The notes: generated from the sequence alone by a model not told the origin. 64,000 bases of DNA from Phytopythium helicoides (GCA_024867545.1 JANFNE010000040.1:372001-436000); one strand, 5' to 3'; positions 50,401-60,073 are shown, numbered from the stretch's first letter. Numbers and translations: made by a program.

Positions 50401-53264
50401 TTATGCAGATGAGAGATGACAAACTGCATCCGGTCCGATTCGTCGGGCGCGTACTTCACGACGCAGAAACGAGATATTATCCGGCTGAGCTGGAAGTGTT
50501 AGCCCTGCTGAGGGTGCTGCGAGTGTACTACACGCAGCTGTGCGGCAAGAGGATCATTGTTTACACCCGATTCTCCACGCTAAAGTGGATATTCGAGAAG
50601 AACACCATGTTTGGACGCTCAGAACGTTTTGCAGCGCTGCTATCTCCTTGGCATCTACGAATTCAAAAAGTCAATACGAAGGATTACAAGTTCATGCAGC
50701 TGCTGCACGCGTCAATCACACCGTCAGTGTCCTTGGATGACAGTCTGGCCGGATTGGAACCACCAGCCAAGCACAACGAGAATGTGGCAAGAATAGACCC
50801 TGAGCTAATGTATGCTAAGCTCGACCCCAGTTATGACGGACATGTGGTTACGTTCGATGGGTCAGCGAAACCAGAGAAGAGTGGACGCACCGGCAGCAGT
50901 GCGTGGGTCCTGTGGAAGCTACCCAGTTGGACAGTGGTAGAAGCAGCGACTGTGCATCTCCCATCAGCAACAGTCAACGAGGCAGAATACATAGGGATGA
51001 ACAAAGGTGTTGAGGCGGCTCTCAGCCGGGGAGTTACCGAGCTAGTGATAGTCGGAGATTCTCGGCTGGCTATCCAGCAGGCGATGGGTGCTATCCACTG
51101 CCACAAAGATTCACTCAAGTGTCATCTCATGCAGCATCAAGTATTGACAGCCAAACTAAGGAAAGTGCAGTACCGACACGTGAGCCGGGAATACAATGCT
51201 GCTGCAGACTCGCTAGCCGGGGAGACACTGTCGACACAAGTTAGCAAGGTTGTGCTGGATGAAACCAGAAAGCAGCAGCTTGTGACGCTAAACCGAGTCC
51301 CGGAGGTGATCTATACCCAAAACGCGTCAGCTAGTGCTACACCCCAGCTACATGATGAAGTTCAAGATGAGGAGGAACCCCAAGTCACCGTTCTCACTCG
51401 AAGCAAGGCGAGACGCCAAGTGCGATTTGTAGAGCCAATAGACAATGGGCGTGCACCACCAGCAGATGTGAACCCCGTGATATCAACTACGGATGATGAA
51501 GCGACAGATAAGCCCACGGCAGAACGCATGAGTGCCTATAATCCTGACGAAGACCCATTAGAAGCTCACCGAGAGCGGATGAGACGGATAGCAGTTGCTC
51601 AGGATGAAGAATTGGAGTGGAACCGGATGAAGGCATATCTCCGAGGTGAACTTGACCAGATGACGTACAAGCAAGCTAAACGCTGCGGTAAGGTGGCAGA
51701 GCACTTTGTGCTGAACGAAGACGATCTATTGTACTACTTGGATGATAGCAGATCGGCTGCAGGCGAAGATGGAGGAACACCAACTCTCAAATTGGTAGTT
51801 CCGACGACGCTCATCTACGAAATACTCCACTCGTGTCACACTTCGATGGAAGGAGGGCACCAAGGAATCGTTCGCACGTTCATGAAGGCGAAGAGACACT
51901 ACTACTGGCGAGGACTGTACGTGGACTGCAAAATGTATGTCCAGAGCTGTCCAGATTGCTGTTCCGGCAAGGGTAAACCTCAGCTGAGGGGATTCTCGCC
52001 GGGGAATATCCAACCAGAGCGACCTTTTCAGCTAGTATCGATGGATTTTGTCATCCCGCTGCCAAAGACGACGCGAGGCAACGTTGCGCTTCTTCTATTC
52101 CAGTGTACTTTTACCGGATTCGTCGTGGCTAAGGCCATGGGCGACACGAGTGCCCTCGAGGTGGCGAAAGCCTTCGAGGAATGTATTCACAGACGCTGGG
52201 GAGCACCAACTATCATCCGACACGACAGAGATCCGCGGTTTATGAGCGAAGTGTTCCGCGCGTTTAGAGATATGATGAGAGTCCGATCCAGAGCGACTCT
52301 CAGCTACCGTCCTCAAGCAAATGGGCAACAAGAACGATCTGTCCAGTCGGTGGTCAATGCAGTGAGAGCCTATGTAGAAGATCCACTACAGCAAGACTGG
52401 GATGACATCGCAGAGCGTCTTGTAATGGCGATCAATACGTCACTAGACACTACCCGAAAAGAGACGCCATTTTATTTGGTCCATGGATGGGACCCGCACA
52501 CCATGATGGATGCCATGACTTCTTCGTTCAAGGGGCGTGGCGATTGCTCAGATGCTGCAACATGGCGCAGGGAGATCAGCCGACAGCTCGAAGTGGCTCA
52601 ACGGCTAGCTAAGAACTACCAGAGGGAAGAGCAGAAGCGCAGAGCTGATGAGAATAACTCCCAGCTTAGCCAGCTGGAGTTACCACAGATTGCAAATGAT
52701 GCTGATGATGAAGTAGCTCAGCCAGTCAATGCGTTCGTTCCCAAGCGACTCGTGTGGCTATACATGGCTCGAGTCAAGCCGGGTTTAACGAAGAAGCTTG
52801 CCCATTTGTGGCACGGACCTTTCCGCATCCGCAAACAGGTAGATCAGTTTGCTGTGGAGCTGGAGTTACCAGATCGAAGCGGGTATCGATTCCATTCAGT
52901 AGTTCACATCGCTCGACTCAAGCTGGTAAAAGATCATCCAGAAAGACCACAGGTGCGGCTAGCAGAAGGAATCGACCGGGATGAGAGGTTTGATTTCGAT
53001 GAAGAGTTGTTACCAGAGGATAGCTGGGAGAAAGAGGCACAAGTCGACGAATATGAAGTCGAAGCCATCCTGGATGACCGTCAGCCGGTGTCGACACGAA
53101 GTGGTCGAGTGCGCAGAGAGTTTCTGGTGAAGTGGAAAGGATACGATGAAGCCACATGGGAACCAGAGTCTCATCTAGCTTGTGGAGGATTGCTTTTCGA
53201 CTACTTACAGGAAAAAAGGCGAAGGAGCAGGCTGCAAATGGTTCAGAGTGCGGATGAGAGCTAA
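47412..53264 (+). CDS. pol: Pol polyprotein of element 2 (PR-RT-RH-RH2-IN-chromodomain)
   Basis: Uninterrupted -1 frame from the slip point to TAA 53262-53264. Landmarks: protease DTGA 47880, RT FVDD 49920-49931, second RNase H FDGSA 50853, integrase D 52044, D 52224, E 52332, chromodomain from 53052. A few dozen residue differences from element 1. One is K-N-A-P to K-N-A-H right after the RT motif RMPFG (about 49610), a position normally conserved in Ty3 RTs, so activity may be affected. All other catalytic residues that I can place are present. Confidence 0.96.
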   Translation, partial: LASPPTATGLVTSGLPQLSEPVMEAHYVCAYLGDEKWLDESSDDKRSEQCGKNEERSDRDCANENAQVWKLFEKGARAPDETRVSKNGAGMSLRCATVRQDDGSRSGWGNGGELKEMVLHANEVRGWWSQKKFDRRIRMRALISGAINDQRTRILLDTGANISVVSAKFARQHQLRRYARTDKSVSVKGFTNGQLGTQERVLVKITLGWNVVYGFEVWIMDHEAGVDVVLGTDFMIPAGVRLDLFDGTAQVPDEIVIPLLKTASMKENEPRIEVTSGPTHTMLISAHEVESFTVRRSMHPSIDTHELWVRRTHKLVPTVVWGGQHRVKKVLLTNVTAESCSCPAHYVFLAWVPIGMLPRSSGFVRVRSRRYTDWQVLAFESARDKTLLKRQQAIYEDWLRSQPRAVERHAYSVPRSIQQRDGLWQQRHAVFTPNDCAEETGGLARLQEDGERHVSEINELIEEHRRAPGTTGGSRDTHPAIQEDGDEQPVEMELERRYLAAAQAEMSAESLDEGCTYEHEGNEIVFEDYAHELAFLPEVGGVESTELDYGGGNVVNPDLDDDQQCRLVETLRKHETIMIASGNALPPPAYGVVCDINVEGHPPIKQRSRRVPLKYLGKLYELLKGLLSAGLIAFSDSEWASPIVIVPKKNGTDIRLCIDYKRVNAVTVAIEYSMPLADDLLTELEAYRWFCSLDAASGFWATIMTLRARRISAFICPLGHFEWLRMPFGLKNAHMIYQRMIDNALWGYVQPIGGWELFAEKVATAEAEAKNRRDQMTQNADDSNVTLPKYEKDLLESGLLLQAGVLDDLMSQPETDMFTHGESDQSNHVPVFGRRSFVDDICFGGATFDECLHTLDKLLTRFEECRISISFTKSLFCKRKVTFLSHVVSDEGIAADPKKLDGICKLPFPTSKKGMQSFLGALNYYSRFIQDLPVYGGVLYRLREEDFGPNGDLTTAKAAFEVLKKNIADAPLLVHFKEEQDVHVMLYVNSWAISGAVMQMRDDKLHPVRFVGRVLHDAETRYYPAELEVLALLRVLRVYYTQLCGKRIIVYTRFSTLKWIFEKNTMFGRSERFAALLSPWHLRIQKVNTKDYKFMQLLHASITPSVSLDDSLAGLEPPAKHNENVARIDPELMYAKLDPSYDGHVVTFDGSAKPEKSGRTGSSAWVLWKLPSWTVVEAATVHLPSATVNEAEYIGMNKGVEAALSRGVTELVIVGDSRLAIQQAMGAIHCHKDSLKCHLMQHQVLTAKLRKVQYRHVSREYNAAADSLAGETLSTQVSKVVLDETRKQQLVTLNRVPEVIYTQNASASATPQLHDEVQDEEEPQVTVLTRSKARRQVRFVEPIDNGRAPPADVNPVISTTDDEATDKPTAERMSAYNPDEDPLEAHRERMRRIAVAQDEELEWNRMKAYLRGELDQMTYKQAKRCGKVAEHFVLNEDDLLYYLDDSRSAAGEDGGTPTLKLVVPTTLIYEILHSCHTSMEGGHQGIVRTFMKAKRHYYWRGLYVDCKMYVQSCPDCCSGKGKPQLRGFSPGNIQPERPFQLVSMDFVIPLPKTTRGNVALLLFQCTFTGFVVAKAMGDTSALEVAKAFEECIHRRWGAPTIIRHDRDPRFMSEVFRAFRDMMRVRSRATLSYRPQANGQQERSVQSVVNAVRAYVEDPLQQDWDDIAERLVMAINTSLDTTRKETPFYLVHGWDPHTMMDAMTSSFKGRGDCSDAATWRREISRQLEVAQRLAKNYQREEQKRRADENNSQLSQLELPQIANDADDEVAQPVNAFVPKRLVWLYMARVKPGLTKKLAHLWHGPFRIRKQVDQFAVELELPDRSGYRFHSVVHIARLKLVKDHPERPQVRLAEGIDRDERFDFDEELLPEDSWEKEAQVDEYEVEAILDDRQPVSTRSGRVRREFLVKWKGYDEATWEPESHLACGGLLFDYLQEKRRRSRLQMVQSADES

Positions 53265-53449
53265 TGAATGAGCTCTTGTCAATCGGTACAGCACCAAAGA
53301 GAAGAACGAGACAATGAAATACCAGAAAAAGAAGAAAACTGCAAACAAAACGAAAAAAAACGACATGTATTGAATGCATTAGATGAGAAGAATCGACCGA
53401 AATCAAGAAGCACAGCCACTTAGCAATGTGATATACATTCCCCAACTGC

Positions 53450-55723
53450 CTAGATCGTAGTAGTCGAGCCCTCATCTTCCATAACCGGCGCGGCAGCGAG
53501 ATCCTGTGGGCCGTCGCGAGGCAGTAGCTTGTGAATGGCGAAAGGATGTTCGTGCTTGGCCATGATCCAGCATCCTCTGTGTGGTTCAATGATAGTGATG
53601 TCGGCCAACTCAGCTACCCAATCTGCAGTAGCTGGATACCAGTCAAGATTGTGCTTGGCCATCAAAATCATCGACGGATCCATCAGCAGCGATGGATGAA
53701 CAAGCTTCAGCTCGAGCAGTATCAAGAATGCACGCGCAAAGCGCAGCCAGTGGTAACGCAAGGTATCTTGGCGGCTCTTGCGTAGCTTGGTATACTTCGC
53801 CCATGCAGCAACTCGTGGATCTGAAGATCTCATCCCAAGCGTAACTGCGTCTTTTGGAATCCAAAATTCGCGTTCCCACAAAGCGCGAAATTGATCTTTA
53901 CGGAATCGGTCCCACATGGGAAATAGTACTCGCAGGGGAGAACTTGGATCTCTCTCGTTGAAGGTAACGGGACGACGCAACTGAAGACTCCTATAGCCCT
54001 TCCAAGTAGTGTCAGCATCAAATTCCATGATCCCTACTACAGTAGACGGGATTGCAGTGGTGGGCTTGCTGGTCGACGGGTGCGAGAGGCCCCGAGCAGC
54101 TAAGAATTTATCCCACGCCGCCTGATAGCTAGGTGACTCCATTATCACAGCAAAGATAGAGTTGTGCACCTCGCCATCAGGCAGCTTGGAGTAAGCTGAT
54201 ACCAAGTCGGCAGGAGCATCAGGAACAGCCTTCATATAAGAACGAGGAGCAGAAAATCTCTTCAGCTTTTGCTTCTTAATGGCGCTGCGGGACAGAGCGT
54301 CTGTTTCTGTCTGTCGCTTACGAGATGGCGTTGTTGGGGTGAGATTCAGAGGCTGACCGGTTCCATCCGACGTTGTGTGAGAGCCAACTACTGATTGTGC
54401 ATTGAGAGCTTCATCTGCAGATGATGGAAGATCGGCTAGAGGTTTAGTGGCATGTGTCAAAGAAGTAGCTGTAGCCAGACGCGCTGATGAAGCTGAAGAT
54501 CGCAGAGAACGAGATTTTCGGCTGGGAGGAACAAGCGCACTGACAGCAAACATACTTTGATTGCAATCACCAGCTGAGAGAGCAACAAGGCGAGCACTCG
54601 CATCTGCCGCAGCAGAACGTACCGAGCGGCGTGTAAGAGTTGCTCGAAAAGGAGATTCACTTACCAGCACTTGCTTGATCGACTTTCCTTTGACTCTAGA
54701 GGCTGGTGGATAGAGTGCAGTGGCTTTTGTTGTGTCAGAATCATCGCCCGAATCTTCCAAGATATCAGTACTACTTGAACCTTCATCCGACCGGTTACGT
54801 GGCTTGTCTGCTACTGCTGATTGCTGCCGAGTCGCATCGAAACCTCGGGTAATGCTGACAGCTTTGGTGGCCGCGTTAGATGAAGGAAGTGCCGATGAAG
54901 CAACACCAGAGAGGATAGCTGGTCCACGAGACGCACTTGTGATGAGTGTTGTGCCTGCCGGCAAAGGAGATTTGTCTTCTTCAGCAAGCTCTGGATGAGC
55001 GAGATCAGGCACGAAAGAAGTGACATCAGCAATATCCGTGACGTCATAAGTGATTCCAGGAAACGCACGCTCTTCGGACTCACTTGAACTAGACGACTCA
55101 TGGCGGTGAGCACGCGACTCTCGCAGAGAATCAGCTACTGCATTCTTCCTCGTCATGACTAGCTTTTGAAGAACATCTTGCGTGGCTGCACACTTGCCCG
55201 GCTTAGCTGAGATTGCCTTATTCATTGAAACCCGAGAGGTTTGGCTAGCAGGTCTCGATGCCGATACAGAATCCACTGTAGCCGTGGAGTTTTGCAGAGA
55301 TGATGAATCCTGAGTGTCAATACCCTCGAGCGAGTCATGACCCTGATTTTGGAGCAGCGCCGCCAGTGCAAATGTCGCACTTGGGGTATCCAAGCGGGTG
55401 GTCTGGCCGGTGGCATCGATCAGGGACTGTATTCGGCTGAGACGAGCTTCGCTGAGATGTTTTATGAGAGATCCCCAGCTATTGCTGCCCTTCAGTAGGG
55501 CGCTTAGCTTGGGATAGCGACGAAGAAGTGTGGCACGAGCAACTTGATTGGGTAGCAATGCGTCTGGTGTGAGATCATGCATTGACAAACCTGCCCAGCA
55601 TGCATTAGTCGCGATAAACATGACACTAGCGTGTTCAGCAGCAGCGTACCGGCTAAGAAGGCGGCCTCGTCGGATGGAGAAAGATTGTGAAGGCTCACGT
55701 ATCGGGTGAAAAAATCTAGTGCG
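53450..55723 (-). CDS. antisense ORF of element 2, C-terminal frame (unknown protein)
   Basis: Minus-strand frame open from 55723, first ATG 55621, stop 53450-53452; 723 residues from that ATG. First 450 residues are S/T/A-rich and low in structure, with an acidic patch (HESSSSSESEE) and a basic SRKRQTE...IKKQKLKR stretch that could be a nuclear signal. The last 200 residues are W/aromatic-rich and look folded (LFPMWDRFRKDQFRALWEREFWIP, LRYHWLRFARAFLILLE). No family recognised with certainty; it recalls hypothetical proteins common in oomycete genomes. Overlaps the next frame by 220 bp and is probably its continuation. Confidence 0.6.
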   Translation of the reverse strand, partial: RTRFFHPIREPSQSFSIRRGRLLSRYAAAEHASVMFIATNACWAGLSMHDLTPDALLPNQVARATLLRRYPKLSALLKGSNSWGSLIKHLSEARLSRIQSLIDATGQTTRLDTPSATFALAALLQNQGHDSLEGIDTQDSSSLQNSTATVDSVSASRPASQTSRVSMNKAISAKPGKCAATQDVLQKLVMTRKNAVADSLRESRAHRHESSSSSESEERAFPGITYDVTDIADVTSFVPDLAHPELAEEDKSPLPAGTTLITSASRGPAILSGVASSALPSSNAATKAVSITRGFDATRQQSAVADKPRNRSDEGSSSTDILEDSGDDSDTTKATALYPPASRVKGKSIKQVLVSESPFRATLTRRSVRSAAADASARLVALSAGDCNQSMFAVSALVPPSRKSRSLRSSASSARLATATSLTHATKPLADLPSSADEALNAQSVVGSHTTSDGTGQPLNLTPTTPSRKRQTETDALSRSAIKKQKLKRFSAPRSYMKAVPDAPADLVSAYSKLPDGEVHNSIFAVIMESPSYQAAWDKFLAARGLSHPSTSKPTTAIPSTVVGIMEFDADTTWKGYRSLQLRRPVTFNERDPSSPLRVLFPMWDRFRKDQFRALWEREFWIPKDAVTLGMRSSDPRVAAWAKYTKLRKSRQDTLRYHWLRFARAFLILLELKLVHPSLLMDPSMILMAKHNLDWYPATADWVAELADITIIEPHRGCWIMAKHEHPFAIHKLLPRDGPQDLAAAPVMEDEGSTTTI

Positions 55724-56730
55724 TTATCTCGCGCTGCGATCTGTTTGTTTAGACGTGCCACCTCGAGCTTCAAAAGTCTAGCGGTGTTCTGTTGCCCATG
55801 CACAAGGACATCCTGGAGGGCGTGATAGTCTTGGCTGACTTGTCGGTATCGTTCTCGAAGTGCAGCCAGCTGATTTTCCAGAAACTCGCACTGCTTCGAG
55901 GTGATAGAACACTCCTTCTTATACTCATCAACTGTCAATCGAAGGGATTGCACTTCGGCTTGAGCTGCCTCGCGGTGTTGCTCCGAGTTGAACAAGCCAG
56001 TCTTGTACTCGCTAACAAGATTCTGATACTTAGCTAGCTCAGTGTTCTGAGCCGAGAGTTCTTCCTGGAGCTTATGGAGCTCGAGAACAAGCTCGCGGAC
56101 CCTTTTGCTCTTAGATTCGAGGTCCCGCTGAGATAACTGCAGTTCTACCGCAAGACCTTTAGCTGAGACTTCAGCAACAGATAGCGGATGAGCGGATGGC
56201 CGCTTCCAAGAATCTCGAACAAGGCAAGACAGCTCATGCAGCGACTTGACGTCCAGAAGTTTGTCGGTCACATCCTCGCTCGCGAGTTCAGGATAACCTG
56301 AGTGCGCAAGCTGAAATGCCATGATGGGAGCTACGAGCTCACTGATGCGACGGAACTCGAGGGTCAAAGCATCTATCGACACGCTCGAATCATGCCGGGC
56401 TTTGATCTCCATGTCGCTCTTGCCTTCATCCGTGTCCTGGTGCAGCGGAGCATCAGGAGAACCGTCACGAGACAGTGACGTAGGGCGTGGGAATCGGTAT
56501 CTGCTGCTGGAAGGGAAAGCTGGCGACTGGAACGGACTTGGAGCAAGACCGAGAGGGCCGGTAGCCGTGATATTGTGGCGAGAAGGAGTAGCTGATGGTT
56601 CCGCTGCATCAGATTGAGCAGACAAAGCAAGCAGTCGAGCATCAACTGAAGATCTCGGCGCAGGTGTGGCTGTCGGGGATGACGGCCGGCCGGACGAGAC
56701 GTTCTCTCCTGAGTCAGCCTGGATAGTCAA
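55504..56730 (-). CDS. antisense ORF of element 2, N-terminal coiled-coil frame
   Basis: About 408 codons on the minus strand. N-terminal 110 residues are P/S/T-rich, followed by a helical segment and a long coiled coil (about residues 190-345: LAVELQLSQRDLESKSKRVR, heptads rich in L/E/Q/R). No in-frame ATG marks the beginning; the first one is at an internal M-E-I-K, so an upstream exon or non-ATG start may be used (an acceptor-like GACTCAG occurs near 56710). Frame runs on to 55504 but probably shifts by -1 at T TTT TTC (55714-55708) into the frame ending at 53450. Coiled coil plus unstructured linkers suggests an assembly or adaptor protein; function unknown. Confidence 0.55.
   Translation of the reverse strand: MTIQADSGENVSSGRPSSPTATPAPRSSVDARLLALSAQSDAAEPSATPSRHNITATGPLGLAPSPFQSPAFPSSSRYRFPRPTSLSRDGSPDAPLHQDTDEGKSDMEIKARHDSSVSIDALTLEFRRISELVAPIMAFQLAHSGYPELASEDVTDKLLDVKSLHELSCLVRDSWKRPSAHPLSVAEVSAKGLAVELQLSQRDLESKSKRVRELVLELHKLQEELSAQNTELAKYQNLVSEYKTGLFNSEQHREAAQAEVQSLRLTVDEYKKECSITSKQCEFLENQLAALRERYRQVSQDYHALQDVLVHGQQNTARLLKLEVARLNKQIAARDNALDFFTRYVSLHNLSPSDEAAFLAGTLLLNTLVSCLSRLMHAGQVCQCMISHQTHCYPIKLLVPHFFVAIPS
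55708..55714 (-). promoter_or_regulatory. candidate -1 slip site in the antisense ORF
   Basis: On the minus strand the upstream frame reads GAT TTT TTC, giving the heptamer T TTT TTC. A -1 slip here enters the 723-residue frame, which opens only four codons earlier. No strong downstream hairpin was found. A simple indel mutation or an intron are alternatives. Confidence 0.35.
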
Positions 56731-56967
56731 ACCAACAGACCATGGAACGTAGTGTCAGCCAAGGCACGAGCAGAGAGCTGGCCAAGAATGATGAGCTGAA
56801 CGTGTGTCGATGTACCATGGCAACGCGCGAGCGCCGGCGAGCTGAGAGCACCAGCAGATGACAAACCGAGATGACTTGGATGGGGGAGTTTCGGCAAGGA
56901 GATGCTATCGTTGTCTCAGAAGTTCTCAACCCTCGCCACAGAAGGTTCGGATTGCGAAAGGGGCGGT
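56731..56967 (+). other. 3' untranslated part and purine tract of element 2
   Basis: Non-coding. Ends with the purine-rich GCGAAAGGGGCGG used to prime plus-strand DNA, matching element 1 over its last 120 bp. Confidence 0.6.
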
Positions 56968-57837
56968 TGTGGTGTAGCTAAATTACCACCGATAGCCAGG
57001 CCAGCGTGAAAGCTGCAGAAGATTTTACCAGGTGTGACCAGACAGCACTAGGGCTTCCTGGTAGTCAAGATGATACTTCCAGGTAGTCATAAAAGATATT
57101 ACAGATATAGGCATACTGGCCTCATCCGGCGGCGCTTCAGCCGGAGTGCCGAGCGGACGCGAAGGAGCGTGAAGCGTCGTCACGCGTGAAGGGTTGCAAG
57201 GTGGATTGCATAGAGGAAGGTCGCTTCACTTGCATATTGTATATGAGGACCGCCAAGAGTCGGCTAGGAAAAGGAAACGGCCATGCGCCGCTAGGAAACA
57301 CTTAAATAGAGCAGAATCTTCCGGGTCTCCAACAAGCGCCGAGCGCCAACGAGGTGGGTAGGCGTAGACGTGGTTGATGGCTGCCGTGGGAACCTTTAGC
57401 AGGTGAAAGCTTGTGAGGGGACCACCGCGGCAGGCCAAGAGACGTGTGTGGTGCATAGGAAGAGAGGCCTGCGAAGTCCTAGCTGAGATCTAGGCGGTGA
57501 TCGCTAGCTGGGGGTTCATTTCTGCCTCTAGCGGCTCGTAAACAGCGCGTGAGCGCTAGCTGCCACTCTTTAGTGGGGCTACGAGTTTTTGTGACGTATA
57601 TATCTGTGTGTTGGTGCGGAGCCCTTTGCTCGTGGGCTCTGTATCGTTAGCTGGCACACCTGCTGGTGGTATTCACCAGAACGCAACCCGGTCAGAATAG
57701 GGCAAGGACTCTAACGGGGAGACCAACGTCTGTCGGTCTAATCGGCGGGTCCACGCTTAAAAAGGCTGCTGTCGTTGACGGTGGCTGTTGTGTGGATTGG
57801 AGGTAGGTGTACGCCAAATACTAATCGCAATATCACA
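56968..57837 (+). repeat. 3' LTR of element 2
   Basis: 870 bp, TG...CA, followed by the CACC target duplicate. If the antisense gene is transcribed, its promoter should lie in or near this LTR. Confidence 0.96.
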
Positions 57838-57841
57838 CACC

Positions 57842-58075
57842 TCGCAGTAACTTATCGGGCGATCTCAGGCGTCTTATCACCATTGACTCCATCTTGGCGC
57901 CGAAGACGGGCAACGAAACGGGCGAGTTACCGAAACCGACGCCTTGGTTGACGCGCGCCAGCAGCAGCGAGCCGTGCGCCTGCGACGCATTGAGGCAGAC
58001 CCACGAGGTCTCCCTTAATGCGGTGTGGCCGTACCACTGGATTAAGTAGTTGAGGGAGGACTTCATGACGAGCAT
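57842..58075 (-). pseudogene. Ty3-type relic, upstream half, beyond element 2
   Basis: Minus-strand frame that, with element 2 and one TSD removed, runs in register into the relic at 44213-43368 (D-K-L-L-R-G then A-L-R-E-E). The segment itself (YLIQWYGHTALRETSW...) is not clearly a known integrase part, so the nature of this half is uncertain. Confidence 0.45.
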
Positions 58076-58326
58076 GCCTACTGACCCGAAGAAGAGATTA
58101 TCGAGCTACGCGCGGACGCAATGGTCGTTACCCTTGGTGGTGTGGTTGGCAAAGCTCCAAACAATTTTTTTTGGAAAAATGGATTTTTGGGACAGACCAC
58201 CTACCCCAGCCAGCCAAAACGAGGATTACTCAGAATCTTCGTAATTAGACTATAATCAGTTACGGAGGGAGCTTTTCGCACTAGCCTAGCTGGCGGCACA
58301 GCCTGTTTTGCTCTACGAAGAGAATG
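58076..58326. other. spacer, no supported feature
   Basis: Contains a T-run at 58162-58171 but nothing recognised. Confidence 0.3.
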
Positions 58327-59725
58327 TTAGAGCGTGCTTGTAAATGTGAAAGCCAGCGACAAACCTCGAACGCGAGAGCTTGAGCGCTTAGGACGTTGTC
58401 CTTCACGACGTCTACCTCTCGTCGACTGATAATCCCACTTGGAATAGCGAAATGAGATCTTAACGGCACCCGTAAGGCGCCAGTTGATATTCGCTTCTGG
58501 CTTCGAAGACAGCGAATGGTCGAAACGCCAATGCACTGGGTACAGTATGAGGCTGTTGACCTTGCACATTGCCCATAGATTGTCGACCTCGAACACGTCG
58601 TTGAACCCGCCACGTCGAACAGCGTTCCCACCGAAAAAAATGCCCCACACAGTTTCCTCCTCTTCAATGTCCATCACATCATCTGATTCGGACTCAGATT
58701 GTGCAGCGCTTGATGAAGGGCTTGGTGGCGCTGGTGGTGGTCCTATGCGCTGCCGAATAAAGCGACCGTCCGCCAGACGATCGAATGAGGTTGCATGACG
58801 TTGTCTGGCGTGAGCGGGAGCATGAACGCTGTAGAATTGAAAAAAAGCAAGGAAGCAATCGACTCAAGACACTACTATATTGCAACATCAAATATAGTTA
58901 ACAGCAGCTCTTTTATTTTGAGATGGTGGTCGCTGCTGTTTTAGGAGAGAGTGCATGGGGGATCCCATCTACACAGTACATATTCACTTCCGGGTCTGTG
59001 GTCTAGATGCTACTGCCACACTACCTTTGTAGATCATTCGGCTGGTTGATGACAGACTTTGTTTGCTCGGCAGTGAAGCTTTCCACAGGGAACGCGTTGT
59101 CATCATCTTCGAGTCGGTCGTTAAAGATATCAGCCATTTTTTGGCCACCCAACAGAGCTGCACGCAACTGTCGAAACTTGACGTTATCGTTTTCCGATGG
59201 CCTTCTTTTGCAGCATTTCTGAGCGCACGATTTTTTGCTGACGCCTCACCTCAGCGAACGGAGAGTCTGGGAAGGGTTCGTCAGGAAGATCGGTGGGCAA
59301 AGTGCTTCGAGGTGCCTCAAGCGCGTCATCGTCTTCGCAATCGTCGATAACTCCGTTGCCACGGCTCACAAGTACGCCATTTTTCTCATCTTCTCTGGCC
59401 AACTGATTAGAGTCCTCGAGATCGTTAAGCATGTTGAAAAAAAAAGATCCTTCTCAGCAATCGCTGACAGCAACTCGTCGTGGCAGTCAAGGCCGTCGAT
59501 CACTTGACGCTGCAGCCTTCGGACATACTTACTCACACCCTCTAGAACGCAGCGAAACCCTGGCAGCTCGCTAAGGTACTGTGCTCCCGCCTCCTCGAAC
59601 GATACCTCAATCGTCTCTCCGCCGTGGCTGTAGTTACGCGAGCCTGGAGATTTGGAGTATGGACGACAAGTCTTCCTGCTGGAGTCCTCGGAGTCGATGA
59701 TGATGCTCTCGATGAGGGGATGCAC
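58327..59725 (-). pseudogene. uncharacterised broken gene, probably two exons
   Basis: Starts at ATG 59725 (MHPLIESIII) and reads for about 95 codons into a run of nine A (59436-59444 on the plus strand), where the frame shifts; the next frame continues sensibly to about 59190 (DCEDDDALEAP), and another frame carries on to 59025 (NVKFRQLRAALLGGQKMADIF). There a GT donor (59024) and a TTTCAATTCTACAG acceptor (58829) delimit a possible 196-bp intron. The final part reads SVHAPAHARQRHATSFDRLA, an S/P/E-rich linker and VWGIFFGGNAV, ending at 58327. No family recognised. Acidic overall. Frameshifts at homopolymers could be sequencing errors. Confidence 0.4.
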
Positions 59726-59730
59726 TATGC

Positions 59731-59744
59731 TTTAGGGTTTAGGG
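59731..59744 (+). repeat. telomere-type tract (TTTAGGG)2, unit A
   Basis: Two exact TTTAGGG copies, immediately followed by TCCCTAA, so the last copy forms the palindrome TTAGGGTCCCTAA. TTTAGGG is the telomere repeat reported for Phytophthora. Confidence 0.9.
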
Positions 59745-59758
59745 TCCCTAATCAGTAT

Positions 59759-59880
59759 ATGACATTGGGCAATTATACTTGAAATTTGTATCCAAACCCT
59801 AATGACATTGGGCAACCCTCCTCGGACCCAATGTCATATAGATTTTAATACAAATTTCAAGTATAATTGCCCAATGTCAT
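59759..59880. repeat. long hairpin, unit A
   Basis: Outer arms of 33 bp (59759-59791, 59848-59880) are perfect inverted repeats, inner arms of 11 bp (59802-59812, 59827-59837) likewise, separated by unpaired 10-base sides. The 14-base loop (59813-59826) is CAACCCTCCTCGGA. Confidence 0.95.
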
Positions 59881-60073
59881 GCTGGCGCGCAGTGTCGTAT
59901 ATATTTCAATACAAATTTCAAGTATAGTTGCCCACGGGTATAACATCCGATACAAAAATGGAAACCCACCCACGGTACTACCGCAAAGCCATACAGTACA
60001 GAACAACGATGTCACAGGAATGTTGCCAGATTATTGGCAGTTGTGATGTACATTGTGCGGGTAGTAAAACGAC

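Larger units (their letters stand above)
44214..57837 (+). mobile_element. Ty3 chromovirus, element 2 (13.6 kb, intact gag and pol)
   Basis: LTRs 44214-45083 and 56968-57837, TSD CACC at 44210-44213 and 57838-57841. About three differences between the LTRs by eye. Gag is a single frame, the -1 site and Pol are intact, so the copy looks autonomous. A 3.7-kb region between pol and the right LTR carries long antisense frames. At 13.6 kb it is large for the group. Confidence 0.97.
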
